NCBI GenBank assembly: GCA_030159235.1
Contig: BSBG01000006.1
Span: forward strand, 62,001-126,000
DNA length: 64,000 bases
Reading direction: 5' to 3'
Source: Bacillus safensis
GTDB taxonomy: Bacteria; Bacillota; Bacilli; Bacillales; Bacillaceae
Part shown: piece by piece, positions 20,953 to 30,875 of the stretch
Layout of the letters: the number at the start of each line of letters is the position of its first letter
Position numbering within the stretch: position 1 is the stretch's first letter
Translations under genes and position numbers: made by a program
The notes under the pieces: generated by a model
The model's input: the letters and a program-made list of their open reading frames with translations, nothing else
Database searches by the model: none
Told to the model about the DNA's origin: nothing

Positions 20953-21058
20953 AAATTGGGTAATATGTATCAAATTATGAAAATATTGTTATTGAAAGTA
21001 GAAGTGTAGAAAATAATGTATTATTATGGGTGATAATGAAGAGAAAATGGAGATAAAT

Positions 21059-22258
21059 ATGAAAAATAAATCATTTTACTTTTTATTAGGGGGACAATCT
21101 CTAGCTAATTTTGGGGATTCTCTATATGTCCTCGTTCTGACCATCCTGACATATCAATTAACAAATTCTACACTGATTGCTTCAATGGTGGCTGTCTCGC
21201 AGTTTGTTGGACAAGCACTTGGAGCAGTACTCATTCCTTTCTTTATGTATCAATTTAAGCTGAAAAGACTCATTATCTATTTGCAAATGTGTCAAATTGC
21301 TTTCTTCGGTTGCTTGATTTTCATTTATATTCTACAACTATCAACTTTTACTATTCCTCTCTTTTTTATCATTGTATTTTTCCTTTCTTTGATAGATGGA
21401 GGATCCATTCCTGTTCGAAATTCGATGATACCACGTCTAGTAGAAAAGAACTTTTTATTAAAAGCCAATAGTTATATCTTAACTTCTGACCAAATGGTTC
21501 TTTTACTAGGCTGGCTTTTAGGAGGGCTGTTTATTGGCATTCTTGGACCGCAGTTTCTTCTATTGACGACACTTTTTTTATACAGTTTGTCGCTCATATC
21601 TATGCTCTTTATCATTGAAACTGGGGCTGCAGCTAAACAAGAGCAAAAGTCTGAATCATTTGCTACAAGGGTCTTTTCAGGATGGAAGCTCATGTATGAA
21701 AAGCCAATTATTCGAACATTAACGATTTTAGAAATGCTGTCCATGAGCGGTAGAAGTATATGGACTGGTGCCATTATCCTTGTGTATGTCACAGAAGTCT
21801 TACACCAGCCTGAAACATGGTGGGGCTTTATTAACGCAAGCTATTTTGGTGGAACCATTCTAGGCGGCCTGCTCGTGCTGCGGTTCGCAAAGCATGTGGA
21901 ACAGCGTTTGTTTGATCACATTTTTTACAGTTCGGTGATAGTAGCTGTGCTAACTCTTTGCTTAGGATTGAATCATTCAGCATGGATGAGTTTGTTGTTT
22001 GTCTTTTTATTAGGGCCAGCTTTTCAGCTTCGCAGCATTTCCATTCGTACCTATGTACAACATACACTGAGTGAAATTGAATTGCCCAAAATACTATCAG
22101 CTCAACATACACTATCAACTTTTATATACGGAATGTCCATCCTTGTTATGAGCACCATGACCGATCTCTTTGGGGCAAGAGTCGTTTTTTTTATAAATGT
22201 CGCCCTGTTTACTGTGTCGGCCTTCCTAACGTCTAGATTAAAAAATGAACAAACTTAG
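21059..22258 (+). CDS. MFS transporter, probable exporter of the ami cluster
   Basis: A 399-residue integral membrane protein with about twelve hydrophobic segments and the MFS layout (opening FYFLLGGQSLANFGDSLYVL, typical of the MFS_3/enterobactin-exporter-like group). I chose the ATG at 21059 because GGAG lies 6 bases upstream; an ATG 33 bases earlier lacks a site. It follows the camS terminator and comes 91 bases before amiA on the same strand, so its likely job is to export the acylated pre-amicoumacin. The substrate is an inference from position. It is noticeably A/T-rich compared with the pcrA-ligA genes, consistent with a separate origin. I do not recall a settled gene name. Confidence 0.75.
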   Translation: MKNKSFYFLLGGQSLANFGDSLYVLVLTILTYQLTNSTLIASMVAVSQFVGQALGAVLIPFFMYQFKLKRLIIYLQMCQIAFFGCLIFIYILQLSTFTIPLFFIIVFFLSLIDGGSIPVRNSMIPRLVEKNFLLKANSYILTSDQMVLLLGWLLGGLFIGILGPQFLLLTTLFLYSLSLISMLFIIETGAAAKQEQKSESFATRVFSGWKLMYEKPIIRTLTILEMLSMSGRSIWTGAIILVYVTEVLHQPETWWGFINASYFGGTILGGLLVLRFAKHVEQRLFDHIFYSSVIVAVLTLCLGLNHSAWMSLLFVFLLGPAFQLRSISIRTYVQHTLSEIELPKILSAQHTLSTFIYGMSILVMSTMTDLFGARVVFFINVALFTVSAFLTSRLKNEQT

Positions 22259-22275
22259 ACATTTTATCTCAAATA

Positions 22276-22304
22276 TTTACAAAAATACTATTATATGTTT
22301 TAAT
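22276..22304 (+). promoter_or_regulatory. Sigma-A promoter candidate for the ami operon
   Basis: TTTACA (22276-22281), a 17-base spacer, then TTTAAT (22299-22304). Each hexamer matches sigma-A at five of six positions, and TG one base upstream of the -10 gives an extended -10. It lies 45 bases before the amiA start. It is the only good promoter-like site I see ahead of the 41-kb gene block. Confidence 0.55.
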
Positions 22305-22349
22305 ATGTTCGTATAAATGTTAACTATATGAAAAGTAGAGGTGGCGTAA

Positions 22350-25300
22350 TTGACTAGTAGTTTAGTATATTGGCCATTAACACATCCGCAGCGGCGCGTG
22401 ATGAACATGGAAACATTTTATCCAGAAACACCGATCAATCATATTGGCGGTATCATTTTCGTCAATGGACCGTTGCAGCTCGATAAACTGAAGCAGGCCA
22501 TTGCATTTTGTATTATGATGACAGAATCTCTTCGTCTCAAGCTAGTAGAGAAAGATGGTGAAACGCTTCAATACGTTGATCCAAACGCCGATAACCCTAT
22601 TCCCACCTATGAGTTTTCCACACATGAAGACATGCTAGCATGGGCTGAAAAAGCCTTCAAAACACCATTTCAATTAACAGAAACCTCCCTTGCCGAATTT
22701 GCTGTACTAAAAATCGGTGAACAACAATCCGGTTATTTCATCAAATGCCATCATACAGTAGCAGATGGATGGTCGATGAAAGTAATCATTGATAAAATTA
22801 GCCAACTTTACACTGCTCTTACCCAAAGCTCCTCTATCGAAAAAGTAGCAGACAATCATTCTGTATTTATTGATAAAGAATCAAAATATATGAACTCCCC
22901 AAGATTTAAAAAAGATCAGCAATTTTGGAAAGAAGCATTATCTGATGTGTCTGATAGTTATTTGGTACAGGGAACTGACCAAATCAAAGGCCATCGGCAA
23001 AGCCATTACCTTGATCGACAACTCTCAGAACGAATCTATGAATTTATAGATGCCCATCATTGTTCAATCAACTCTTTATTTACTTTAGGACTTTTCGTTT
23101 ATTTGCATAAAAGATACCAGCAAAAAGATTTTATTATTGGGACGCCAGTTCTCAATCGTTCCGGACAAAAGGAAAAAGCCACGTCCGGTATGACCGTTAG
23201 TACAATGCCATATCGAATGAAGATTGATCCCCATCTATCTTTGTTAGAAAGCTTAACAGACGTTCAAAAAAGCTATAAGGCGTACTTCCTGCATCAGCGT
23301 TACCCCTATGATGCACTTGTCAAAGATTTAGAGCTTGCAAAAGCAGGGTATGATCAGCTTTTTCAAATCTATATCAACTCTTACAGCACAAATATGGTAC
23401 AGGAGATGGAAGGATACAAAGTTGAATACATAGAGCTTTACAATGGCTTCCAGCCATATGGCTTACAAGTTGCTGTGAAAGAATGGGATGACAAAGGGCA
23501 AATCGAGCTGCAATATGACTACAAGATCTCAGATTACAGCAATGAAGACATTAACTTTCTACACGAAAGAATGCTTCTCTTTGTCGAAACCATACTCGCT
23601 CAGCCAAAGCAGCTGTTAAAAGACGTACTTCTCATGACAGAAGACGAGGAACAACGGGAGCTATATCAATGGAACGACACAGGCGTACTATTTCCACAGA
23701 AACAAAAAATCCATGAATTGATCACAGACATGTCAAAGTCTTCTCCTGATCGAATTGCACTTCAGGACGAATCTCATAGCATGACATATGGTGAACTTGA
23801 GAGAAAAACCAATCAAATGGCGCATTTTCTACAAACAAAAGGCTTACAAAGACAGGACTTTGTTGCCGTATGTATGAATCATTCACCAGAACTTATTGTG
23901 CTACTGCTGGGGATTTTAAAGGCCGGAGGAGCATATGTGCCGATTGATCCTGAGTATCCAGAGGAACGCATTCAATTTATTTTGGATGATAGCCAGGCAA
24001 AGCTATTTTTCACAGAACATGCATCTGCATACCATTTTAATGGTGATACGTACAATATCTACAACGTGTGGGATCAGTTGGATCAGTATAATGCGGCACA
24101 TCCATTCATTGGGGATGCTGAAGACATCGCATACATGATTTATACGTCTGGCTCTACAGGACAGCCAAAGGGAGTCATGATTGAGCACAGAAGCTTAGTG
24201 AACTATATTATGTCTGCCAAAACACACTATACTGCTTCACCAGATGATCATTTTGCCTTGTATTCATCCATTGCATTTGATTTAACTGTGACATCCATTT
24301 ATACGCCTTTGATCATTGGCAGTACAGTGGTGATCTATCGTCAAGAGGATCAGCCAGGCTTTTTATTAGAACATATTTTGTTTGATCAAAAAGCAAAAGT
24401 CATCAAGCTGACACCTGCTCATATGGCGTTGTTAACAGATGCTGCACTGTCTCAATCAGTTGTGAAACGGATGATTGTGGGCGGAGAACAATTATCGACC
24501 GCTTTGGCCAAAAGAATTACAGAGGCAAGTGATGGAAGGATATCCATCTTTAATGAATATGGACCAACTGAAGCAACCGTCGGCTGTATGATTCATCAAT
24601 TCCATCAAGATGATGGAGGAACATCGGTGTCAATTGGTGTGCCAATGCCAAATACAGAGATTTACCTTTTAGATGAGAATCAGCAAGCCGTTCTGCCTGG
24701 GACAGTAGGAGAAATCTATATTTCGGGTGCGGGTGTCGGCAGAGGGTATTGGCAAAGACCTGATTTGCAGGAATCACGCTTTCTGTCCAATCCATTTGTG
24801 AATGATCGCCGCATGTATCGAACAGGTGATATAGCCAGACGAGAAAATGATGGAAAGATTGATTACATTGGCCGAATTGATCATCAAATCAAGCTGCGAG
24901 GCTACCGGATTGAGCTCGGTGAAATTGAACTTGCACTGATGGCGCTTGAAGAAGTTGATAAAGCAGCTGTTATTGATCTAACCGATGAATCTGGAGAAAA
25001 ACAGCTGGCTGCATATATTGAATTAAAAGAAAAAAAGATGACGTCCTTTTTACTTAGAAAGAAATTATCAGATCAGCTTCCAGCTTATATGGTACCTGCC
25101 TATTTTATTGTACTAGACGAGCTTCCGCTCACTCAAAACGGAAAAATCAATCGGACGGCACTGCCTGATCCATTGCTGTCTCAAGTGGAAACAGACGTTG
25201 AGTGGTCCAAGGAAACAGCGGACATTGAAGAGATCATAGTAGATACAGCCCAAGACATCTTAGGACATGAAACAATCGAACCGACCGATCATTTTTATCA

Positions 25301-26819
25301 GCTTGGCGGAGATTCCATTAAGGCGATTCAATTTATTGCGAAGTTAAAAGACAAAGGACTCTATTTAAAAACCAAGGATCTTTTTACTTATCCCATTTTG
25401 AGAGAAATGGCACAAGTCGTTCAGCAGGAACCTGTCATACATATCTCACAAGAGCAAGCTGTGGGTAATGTGAAATCGATCTCAATTATCGAATGGTTCT
25501 GGTCACAGCGGTTAAAAGATGAACATTTCTGGCATCAATCGATCATTGTTCATTCAAAGAAAAAGATGGATGAAACAATCGTACAGGATGCTTTCAAAGA
25601 GCTCGTCATTCATCACGATGGACTAAGGTTAAAAGTACATGAGGCAACAAACACACTCTATTATGATGAAGACATTCAAGATATTCCGCTGATAATACAC
25701 GATTTCACGGCATTGTCAGAAGAGAATGTGGAAGAAGTGCTACAAGAAGTAGGATATCAGGTCAAGCAAAGGACTCATCTTTATCAAGGACCATTGATTC
25801 AGGCAGCGCTTTGTCAAACTGGTTCTGAATCACATCTCATCTTTGCCGCCCATCATCTATTAGCTGATGGTATGTCTTGGCAAATTCTTGTGGAGGACTT
25901 GATTCAATTATTGCATGCAGAGAAGGTTACAGCAGAAGTGCTTCCGTCTAAAACCCATTCCTATCAAACATTTGCTGAGCGGGTGAATCAGTATGCAGTA
26001 TCAGAGGGTGTAAAAGAGTCGGTCAGCTATTGGCAAAAAGCAGTGCAGAATATTCAGCCTCTTTATCCAGTTTCTTCAAATGAGGGATATGTCAAAGACG
26101 AAGTCAAATTAACCAAGGCATTATCAGTTGAGCTCACAAATCAATTGCTCAATCAAGCGAATCATGCGTATCAAACGCAGCCGCATGAACTGTTAATTTC
26201 AGCCTTGACGCAAGCCTGTTATCAGCAAACGAATCAAGAGTGGATTTCTTTGGAATTAGAAGGTCATGGCAGGGATGCTGTAGAGGATGATATCGATGTA
26301 TCTAGAACGTTCGGCTGGTTCACCACCATGTATCCTGTGAATGTTCATGTGACTGAGTCTCTCTCAGATCACATACGAGCTGTCAAAGAAACGATACGCG
26401 AAGTGCCAAATAAAGGGTCAGACTATGGGCTGTTGTCACTCATCAATAGGCAGCTTCCTCCTCATTCAGCACCACAATTACGTTTTAACTATCTAGGTGA
26501 GATTGATCAAGTACTTAAACAATCATCTGATTATGAGATGTCTTACTTTACATCGGGGGTTGATTCGTCATTGGATAATCCATTAACAACCGTCATCGAT
26601 ATGGTCGCTACTATCAAGGGCAGGCAGCTGATTTTCCATCTTTCTTTCAGCGCAAAACAGCTGTGTGAAACAGACATGACGCAGCTATTGCAAGCGGTAG
26701 AGCAGCAAATTGAGCGTCTTGTACAGCATTGCTTAGAGAAAGAAGGAATCGAATTTACACCGTCTGATTTTGAAACAGTGGATATGTCTCTTGAAGAAAT
26801 GGATTCATTATTTACATGA
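22350..26819 (+). CDS. amiA: AmiA, NRPS starter: C-A(Asn)-PCP-E, makes the acyl-D-Asn cap
   Basis: A 1489-residue NRPS. Domains: condensation (about 1-430; HHTVADG at 134-140), adenylation (about 440-940; TSGSTG near 597), peptidyl carrier (Ser989 in GGDSI) and epimerisation (about 1045-1485; HHLLADG at 1168 and EGHGRD near 1304). The adenylation pocket read by alignment to GrsA is D-L-T-K-I-G-E-V-G-K, the asparagine code. With the first C domain as an N-acylating starter and the E domain, the product is acyl-D-Asn, the prodrug cap of pre-amicoumacin. The start is TTG with GAGGTGG upstream. It overlaps amiB by 4 bases (ATGA). Confidence 0.88.
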   Translation: MTSSLVYWPLTHPQRRVMNMETFYPETPINHIGGIIFVNGPLQLDKLKQAIAFCIMMTESLRLKLVEKDGETLQYVDPNADNPIPTYEFSTHEDMLAWAEKAFKTPFQLTETSLAEFAVLKIGEQQSGYFIKCHHTVADGWSMKVIIDKISQLYTALTQSSSIEKVADNHSVFIDKESKYMNSPRFKKDQQFWKEALSDVSDSYLVQGTDQIKGHRQSHYLDRQLSERIYEFIDAHHCSINSLFTLGLFVYLHKRYQQKDFIIGTPVLNRSGQKEKATSGMTVSTMPYRMKIDPHLSLLESLTDVQKSYKAYFLHQRYPYDALVKDLELAKAGYDQLFQIYINSYSTNMVQEMEGYKVEYIELYNGFQPYGLQVAVKEWDDKGQIELQYDYKISDYSNEDINFLHERMLLFVETILAQPKQLLKDVLLMTEDEEQRELYQWNDTGVLFPQKQKIHELITDMSKSSPDRIALQDESHSMTYGELERKTNQMAHFLQTKGLQRQDFVAVCMNHSPELIVLLLGILKAGGAYVPIDPEYPEERIQFILDDSQAKLFFTEHASAYHFNGDTYNIYNVWDQLDQYNAAHPFIGDAEDIAYMIYTSGSTGQPKGVMIEHRSLVNYIMSAKTHYTASPDDHFALYSSIAFDLTVTSIYTPLIIGSTVVIYRQEDQPGFLLEHILFDQKAKVIKLTPAHMALLTDAALSQSVVKRMIVGGEQLSTALAKRITEASDGRISIFNEYGPTEATVGCMIHQFHQDDGGTSVSIGVPMPNTEIYLLDENQQAVLPGTVGEIYISGAGVGRGYWQRPDLQESRFLSNPFVNDRRMYRTGDIARRENDGKIDYIGRIDHQIKLRGYRIELGEIELALMALEEVDKAAVIDLTDESGEKQLAAYIELKEKKMTSFLLRKKLSDQLPAYMVPAYFIVLDELPLTQNGKINRTALPDPLLSQVETDVEWSKETADIEEIIVDTAQDILGHETIEPTDHFYQLGGDSIKAIQFIAKLKDKGLYLKTKDLFTYPILREMAQVVQQEPVIHISQEQAVGNVKSISIIEWFWSQRLKDEHFWHQSIIVHSKKKMDETIVQDAFKELVIHHDGLRLKVHEATNTLYYDEDIQDIPLIIHDFTALSEENVEEVLQEVGYQVKQRTHLYQGPLIQAALCQTGSESHLIFAAHHLLADGMSWQILVEDLIQLLHAEKVTAEVLPSKTHSYQTFAERVNQYAVSEGVKESVSYWQKAVQNIQPLYPVSSNEGYVKDEVKLTKALSVELTNQLLNQANHAYQTQPHELLISALTQACYQQTNQEWISLELEGHGRDAVEDDIDVSRTFGWFTTMYPVNVHVTESLSDHIRAVKETIREVPNKGSDYGLLSLINRQLPPHSAPQLRFNYLGEIDQVLKQSSDYEMSYFTSGVDSSLDNPLTTVIDMVATIKGRQLIFHLSFSAKQLCETDMTQLLQAVEQQIERLVQHCLEKEGIEFTPSDFETVDMSLEEMDSLFT

Positions 26820-28357
26820 GGAAAAATCAGCATGTTATGTATCTTTCATTTTTATTAGCAATCTTATGGGTAAGCAGCTTTGCCGGGGGAATACATGCAA
26901 AAGCAGTGATTTCATCTAAAGCCATTGATCAAGTGATAGAAGAGCAGATGAATTTTGGGCGTATTCCAGGTATGTCCGTTGTGGTTGTGAAAAAGGACGA
27001 AGTGGTGTACCAAAAAGGCTTTGGTTATGCGGATCGAAAGAAAAAGAAGCAAGTGACATCCAGAACTTTCTTTGAAATTGGATCTACATCAAAGGCGTTT
27101 ACCGCTCTTGCTATTGTGGAGTTAGAGAAACAAGGAAAACTTCATTTGAAAGATCCGGTGAGCAGCTATATTCCAGGTTTTTTTCCAACATACAATGGAA
27201 AGCCTCAGCGTTTAACGGTGGAGCAATTAATGCATCACACAAGCGGCATTCCCTTTCAATCCATTGCACTTATCCAGCCTGATACTGCAAAGGATGCGTT
27301 GAAAAAAACAGTTGATCAGCTGAAATCAATCGAGCTTAATCGTAAACCAGGCAGTTACTTTGAATATGCCACCATCAACTACGATGTCCTTGGTCTCATC
27401 ATTGAAAATGTAACAGGAACATCGTATGAGGCTTATATGAAAGAACTGTTTAAAAGGCATCATCTTGACCAAACGGAGGCTGGGCTAAAACGCATGAAAT
27501 CCGGTGCTGTCTCAGAAGGGTTTAAACTGCAATTCCTTTCTCCGCATGCTTATGAAGCACCGGAATATCGAGGCAACACCCCTGCAGGCTATATTGTGAT
27601 GAATAGTCAGGATGTGGGGACTTGGCTGCAATATCAATTGACCGATTCAACTTGGTCCCGTTTTGTAAAAAATCCTGATCACTTAACTGTGAATGTCCCA
27701 GAAGAAGGGAAGCATGTCTATTACAATGCCGGCTGGTACATAGAAAAGGCGCATGAGCAGGTGGACTTGCTTTTTCATGCAGGCTCTAACCCAAACTATT
27801 CATCATTTTTTCTGATCCAGCCAAAAGAAGAGATTGCGATCGGAGTGTTAGCAAATATGAATAGCAGCTACACAGAGCAAACGGCACGTCTTATTGCCAA
27901 AACGATCACGGGTAAAAATGAACAAGCAGAGTCAGCAATCGATCCTTTTCAGCTCATTGATCAATTGAGCCTCGGTGCCACATGTCTTTTTATTTTGCTG
28001 CAAATAGTGTCTATCGTTCGTTTTATCAAGTGGAAAAAGCGTGTGAAAAATGGCGCTTTAGTTCGCAGAGACATGTCACTTAGTGTCTGTCTGAAAAGCA
28101 GCGGCTGGGTACTGCTACTAATTGGGATATTGCTCCTGCCAATGATTGTTGCGCAGTTAGCCTTTAATGGGCTGCCATGGAAAATGACTTTTGTATGGGG
28201 ACCTTCCTCTCTCATCGAATTAGCGATTTCTTATTATTTGTTTTTCATTTGGTTTTGTACGATTGGTTTCATCAAAGGATTGATGGTGACATCTCCTGCT
28301 GGAAAGAGAGGAAAAAAAGATGACCGTCAAACAGATTTCGGGCATTCATCCTTATAA
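26816..28357 (+). CDS. amiB: AmiB, ClbP/ZmaM-type membrane peptidase that removes the prodrug cap
   Basis: A 513-residue serine peptidase of the class C beta-lactamase fold. A signal/anchor segment (about residues 8-27) sends the catalytic domain outside. The nucleophile is S90 with general base K93 in the STSK motif, and the tyrosine motif lies at FEYATINYD (about 182-190). Three C-terminal membrane helices (about 380-402, 425-447, 460-485) match the ClbP/ZmaM layout. In colibactin and zwittermicin such enzymes cut off an N-acyl-D-Asn cap during export; here the partner AmiA makes exactly such a cap. Substrate assignment is by family and context. Confidence 0.88.
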   Translation: MRKNQHVMYLSFLLAILWVSSFAGGIHAKAVISSKAIDQVIEEQMNFGRIPGMSVVVVKKDEVVYQKGFGYADRKKKKQVTSRTFFEIGSTSKAFTALAIVELEKQGKLHLKDPVSSYIPGFFPTYNGKPQRLTVEQLMHHTSGIPFQSIALIQPDTAKDALKKTVDQLKSIELNRKPGSYFEYATINYDVLGLIIENVTGTSYEAYMKELFKRHHLDQTEAGLKRMKSGAVSEGFKLQFLSPHAYEAPEYRGNTPAGYIVMNSQDVGTWLQYQLTDSTWSRFVKNPDHLTVNVPEEGKHVYYNAGWYIEKAHEQVDLLFHAGSNPNYSSFFLIQPKEEIAIGVLANMNSSYTEQTARLIAKTITGKNEQAESAIDPFQLIDQLSLGATCLFILLQIVSIVRFIKWKKRVKNGALVRRDMSLSVCLKSSGWVLLLIGILLLPMIVAQLAFNGLPWKMTFVWGPSSLIELAISYYLFFIWFCTIGFIKGLMVTSPAGKRGKKDDRQTDFGHSSL

Positions 28358-29300
28358 TGATTTGTTTTATCGCAGCTGTTTCTTCAATTGCTTTTTTCCA
28401 ATTGTGAAGCTGCATGATCAAGAAGTCGCTCCATACTTATTAAATGATCAATTTGCCTACGGGCTTACAGAGGACGGCTTGCTACACATTGACTGGATGT
28501 CGGCAAACGATCCAGAAAAGATTATGAATGTACAAGGCATTCAAGTCGAAAAAATGACGTATTGTTCTAACCTCATTGAAAAGGTCAAGCAAGATGTGAC
28601 GTGTGACCGCCCGGTAATCGTTTGGGTAGACCCTTACGTGCAGCGAGGCAGAAAAGAGTATTTGACAACCCATAGCCGTCATTCCATTTTAATTACGGGT
28701 TTCGATGAAAATCAGCAAATCTTTCACGTATTAGAGAATCGGCATTTAGATAATTTGTCTTATGAGCATCAAGTGCTGTCATTTAAAGATGTACAGAAAG
28801 GGTATGACACCTTTCATGATCATTTTCAGCCGAATGATCAATTTCATTCCTATGCGGCCTTCTACTTTGATCCAGACAAGCTCTCGACAGAGTTATTTGA
28901 TCAAAAAACGACTTATTTCCTGAGAAATATGCATGGCCAGATAGACGTAATTGAAAAAGGAATCATAGCTCTTGAAACATTTTATGAGCAGTTTTCGCAA
29001 TGGGATGATATCGAGAAACTCGTGGCATCTTTCAATCAGATCATCAATACGAAGAAAGTGGAGCTGTATCGATTGAATCTCATCAAAGACGATCTACCTG
29101 AGCTGGTGGGGTGGATGGAACGTATTTTAGCAGAATGGGAGAAAGCGAGGCATCAGGCAGCAAAACTCCTTTTTTCAGGTGAGATGTCTAGTAGGTACCA
29201 AGCTAATATCACAGCTTCTTTAGAACAAATCATCCATGATGAAAGACACTGGCTGGAAGCGTTAGCAATCAAATGCAAAAGGGAGTGTGGAGTGTCGTGA
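28320..29300 (+). CDS. amiC: AmiC, BtrH-like protein
   Basis: A 326-residue protein whose N-terminal half resembles the BtrH_N domain: paired cysteines in CFFNC (C20, C24) and a histidine-containing HSILITGFDENQQIFHVLE segment near residue 120, as in papain-like acyl-transfer enzymes. BtrH of butirosin synthesis moves an acyl group from a carrier protein to an amine. Its role here is unknown; chain release or an acyl-transfer step is possible. It starts inside the end of amiB (38-base overlap; AGAGAGGAAAAAAAG upstream) and is coupled to amiD. The C-terminal half is helical and charged with no known domain. Confidence 0.65.
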   Translation: MTVKQISGIHPYNDLFYRSCFFNCFFPIVKLHDQEVAPYLLNDQFAYGLTEDGLLHIDWMSANDPEKIMNVQGIQVEKMTYCSNLIEKVKQDVTCDRPVIVWVDPYVQRGRKEYLTTHSRHSILITGFDENQQIFHVLENRHLDNLSYEHQVLSFKDVQKGYDTFHDHFQPNDQFHSYAAFYFDPDKLSTELFDQKTTYFLRNMHGQIDVIEKGIIALETFYEQFSQWDDIEKLVASFNQIINTKKVELYRLNLIKDDLPELVGWMERILAEWEKARHQAAKLLFSGEMSSRYQANITASLEQIIHDERHWLEALAIKCKRECGVS

Positions 29301-30007
29301 AGTTATTTTGCTTACCGTACGCAGGTGGAGCAAGTACCGTATTCAGTACGTGGAAATCTTATATAGACCGGTCGATAGAAATTCATGCCCTTGAACTCCC
29401 TGGGCACGGGACAAGAATGACAGAGCCTGTACTAACCGATTTACAGCAGGTCGCAGATGATCTTTATGTACAGGCGTCCTCCTCCTTAAAAGAAGGAGAG
29501 CCTTATGCCATTTTCGGTCATAGCATGGGAGCCGTCCTTGCATATGAATTACAAAAAAGAATGAAAACAAGTTTAAACAGAGAGCCTGTCCATGTCTTTT
29601 ATTCTGGGCGCTTTCCACCACATATTCCAGAAAAGAAAGTCTATCATCAGCTGTCAGATTCCAAACTAAAAGAGGCAATCATTGCAATGGGAGGCGTTCC
29701 TGAGGAACTTGCTGATAACCATGCAGTGCTTGATTTCTTTCTGCCGATTTTAAGAGCAGACTTTCAGCTTTTGGAGACCTATTTGTGTGATGAAGTCGTT
29801 CCAGCTGCTTGTCCAATTTCTATTTTTTATGGTACACGTGATTTGCCTTCTGTGCTGTTCGATTTAGACGATTGGGATCAATATACAAGCGAAGATTGTG
29901 CGTTTTTCGAATTCGATGGAGATCACTTTTTTATTCATTCATTAACAAATGAAGTCGTAGAAAAAATCAATGTCATTTTAAAGCGAATTGGAGTGTTAGA
30001 GAAATGA
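29297..30007 (+). CDS. amiD: AmiD, type II (editing) thioesterase
   Basis: A 236-residue alpha/beta-hydrolase of the GrsT/type II thioesterase family, opening KLFCLPYAGGAST, with HALELPGHGTRM, the nucleophile S76 in GHSMG, an Asp in FYGTRDLPS and the catalytic His in DGDHFF. Such enzymes free stalled or wrongly loaded carrier domains. I chose the GTG at 29297 because it overlaps the amiC stop as GTGA and gives the family N-terminus; an ATG 24 bases earlier is unlikely. No integrated thioesterase is visible in the assembly line, so a part in release cannot be excluded. Confidence 0.87.
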   Translation: MKLFCLPYAGGASTVFSTWKSYIDRSIEIHALELPGHGTRMTEPVLTDLQQVADDLYVQASSSLKEGEPYAIFGHSMGAVLAYELQKRMKTSLNREPVHVFYSGRFPPHIPEKKVYHQLSDSKLKEAIIAMGGVPEELADNHAVLDFFLPILRADFQLLETYLCDEVVPAACPISIFYGTRDLPSVLFDLDDWDQYTSEDCAFFEFDGDHFFIHSLTNEVVEKINVILKRIGVLEK

Positions 30008-30861
30008 ACACGAAGCACATAGGCGTGATTGGAGCAGGAGTAATGGGGGCTGATATGGCATTAGACCTTTCAGCAAATGGTTATCAAGTCACATTAGTTG
30101 ATATCACAGAAGAAAAGTTAAATGAAGCGCTGGAAAAAATCAAGAAGACCTATCAACTGGTTCAATTTGTGAGAAAGAAGAAAATTTCCTTGTCTTTAGA
30201 AGATGTATTATCTCAAATCCAGCTGTCAACTTCACTTGAAGGTTTACATGATGCGCATATCGTCATTGAAAATGTGACAGAAGATTGGGAGATTAAAAAA
30301 CCTATTTATGAAGAGCTGCGAGATATTTGTGCGAAAGAAACCATCTATTTTGTAAACACAAGCTGTATCTCCATCACAAAGGTAGGGTCCCTTATGCATC
30401 ATCCTGAAAAAGTCATTGGGGCGCACTTTATGAACCCTGTCCCTCTTAAAGCGTTAGTTGAAGTCATTAGAGGAAAAGCAACTTCTGATGACACAGTGGA
30501 AACGGCAAAAGGTTTCTTGAAATCGTTTGATAAAACACCTGTTGTAGTGCATGATTTTCCGGGATTTGTTTCAAACCGTGTGCTGATGTTGACAATCAAC
30601 GAAGCGATTTGGGCGGTGCAAGATCAAGTCGCCACGCCAGCGGATGTCGATAAAATTTTCCGCGGAGGTTTCGGTCATAAAATGGGACCACTTGCGACAG
30701 GAGACTTAATTGGGCTTGATACGATTTTGAATTCATTGCTTGTTTTATACGAGAGCTACAAAGATCCGAAGTTCCGTCCGTGTCCTTTGCTTGTCAAAAT
30801 GGTTGATGCAGGCGAGTACGGCAAAAAATCAGGCAAGGGCTTTTTCCAATATGATATGTGA
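30004..30861 (+). CDS. amiE: AmiE, 3-hydroxyacyl-CoA dehydrogenase-like enzyme (hydroxymalonyl-ACP pathway)
   Basis: A 285-residue protein of the 3-hydroxybutyryl-CoA dehydrogenase family with the NAD-binding GVIGAGVMGADMA near residue 7, the VTEDWEIKK segment, and GAHFMNPVPL with its catalytic His. In FkbH-type extender pathways this family oxidises the C3 hydroxyl of a glyceryl-ACP. With AmiF, AmiG and AmiH it should give 2-hydroxymalonyl-ACP. It overlaps amiD by 4 bases (ATGA). Confidence 0.85.
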   Translation: MNTKHIGVIGAGVMGADMALDLSANGYQVTLVDITEEKLNEALEKIKKTYQLVQFVRKKKISLSLEDVLSQIQLSTSLEGLHDAHIVIENVTEDWEIKKPIYEELRDICAKETIYFVNTSCISITKVGSLMHHPEKVIGAHFMNPVPLKALVEVIRGKATSDDTVETAKGFLKSFDKTPVVVHDFPGFVSNRVLMLTINEAIWAVQDQVATPADVDKIFRGGFGHKMGPLATGDLIGLDTILNSLLVLYESYKDPKFRPCPLLVKMVDAGEYGKKSGKGFFQYDM

Positions 30862-30875
30862 GAGGAGAATAACCA

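Noticed and set aside
22259..22349. A terminator between the MFS gene and amiA
   Set aside because: No stem with a T tract is present; the interval instead holds a promoter-like sequence, so partial read-through from the transporter gene is possible.
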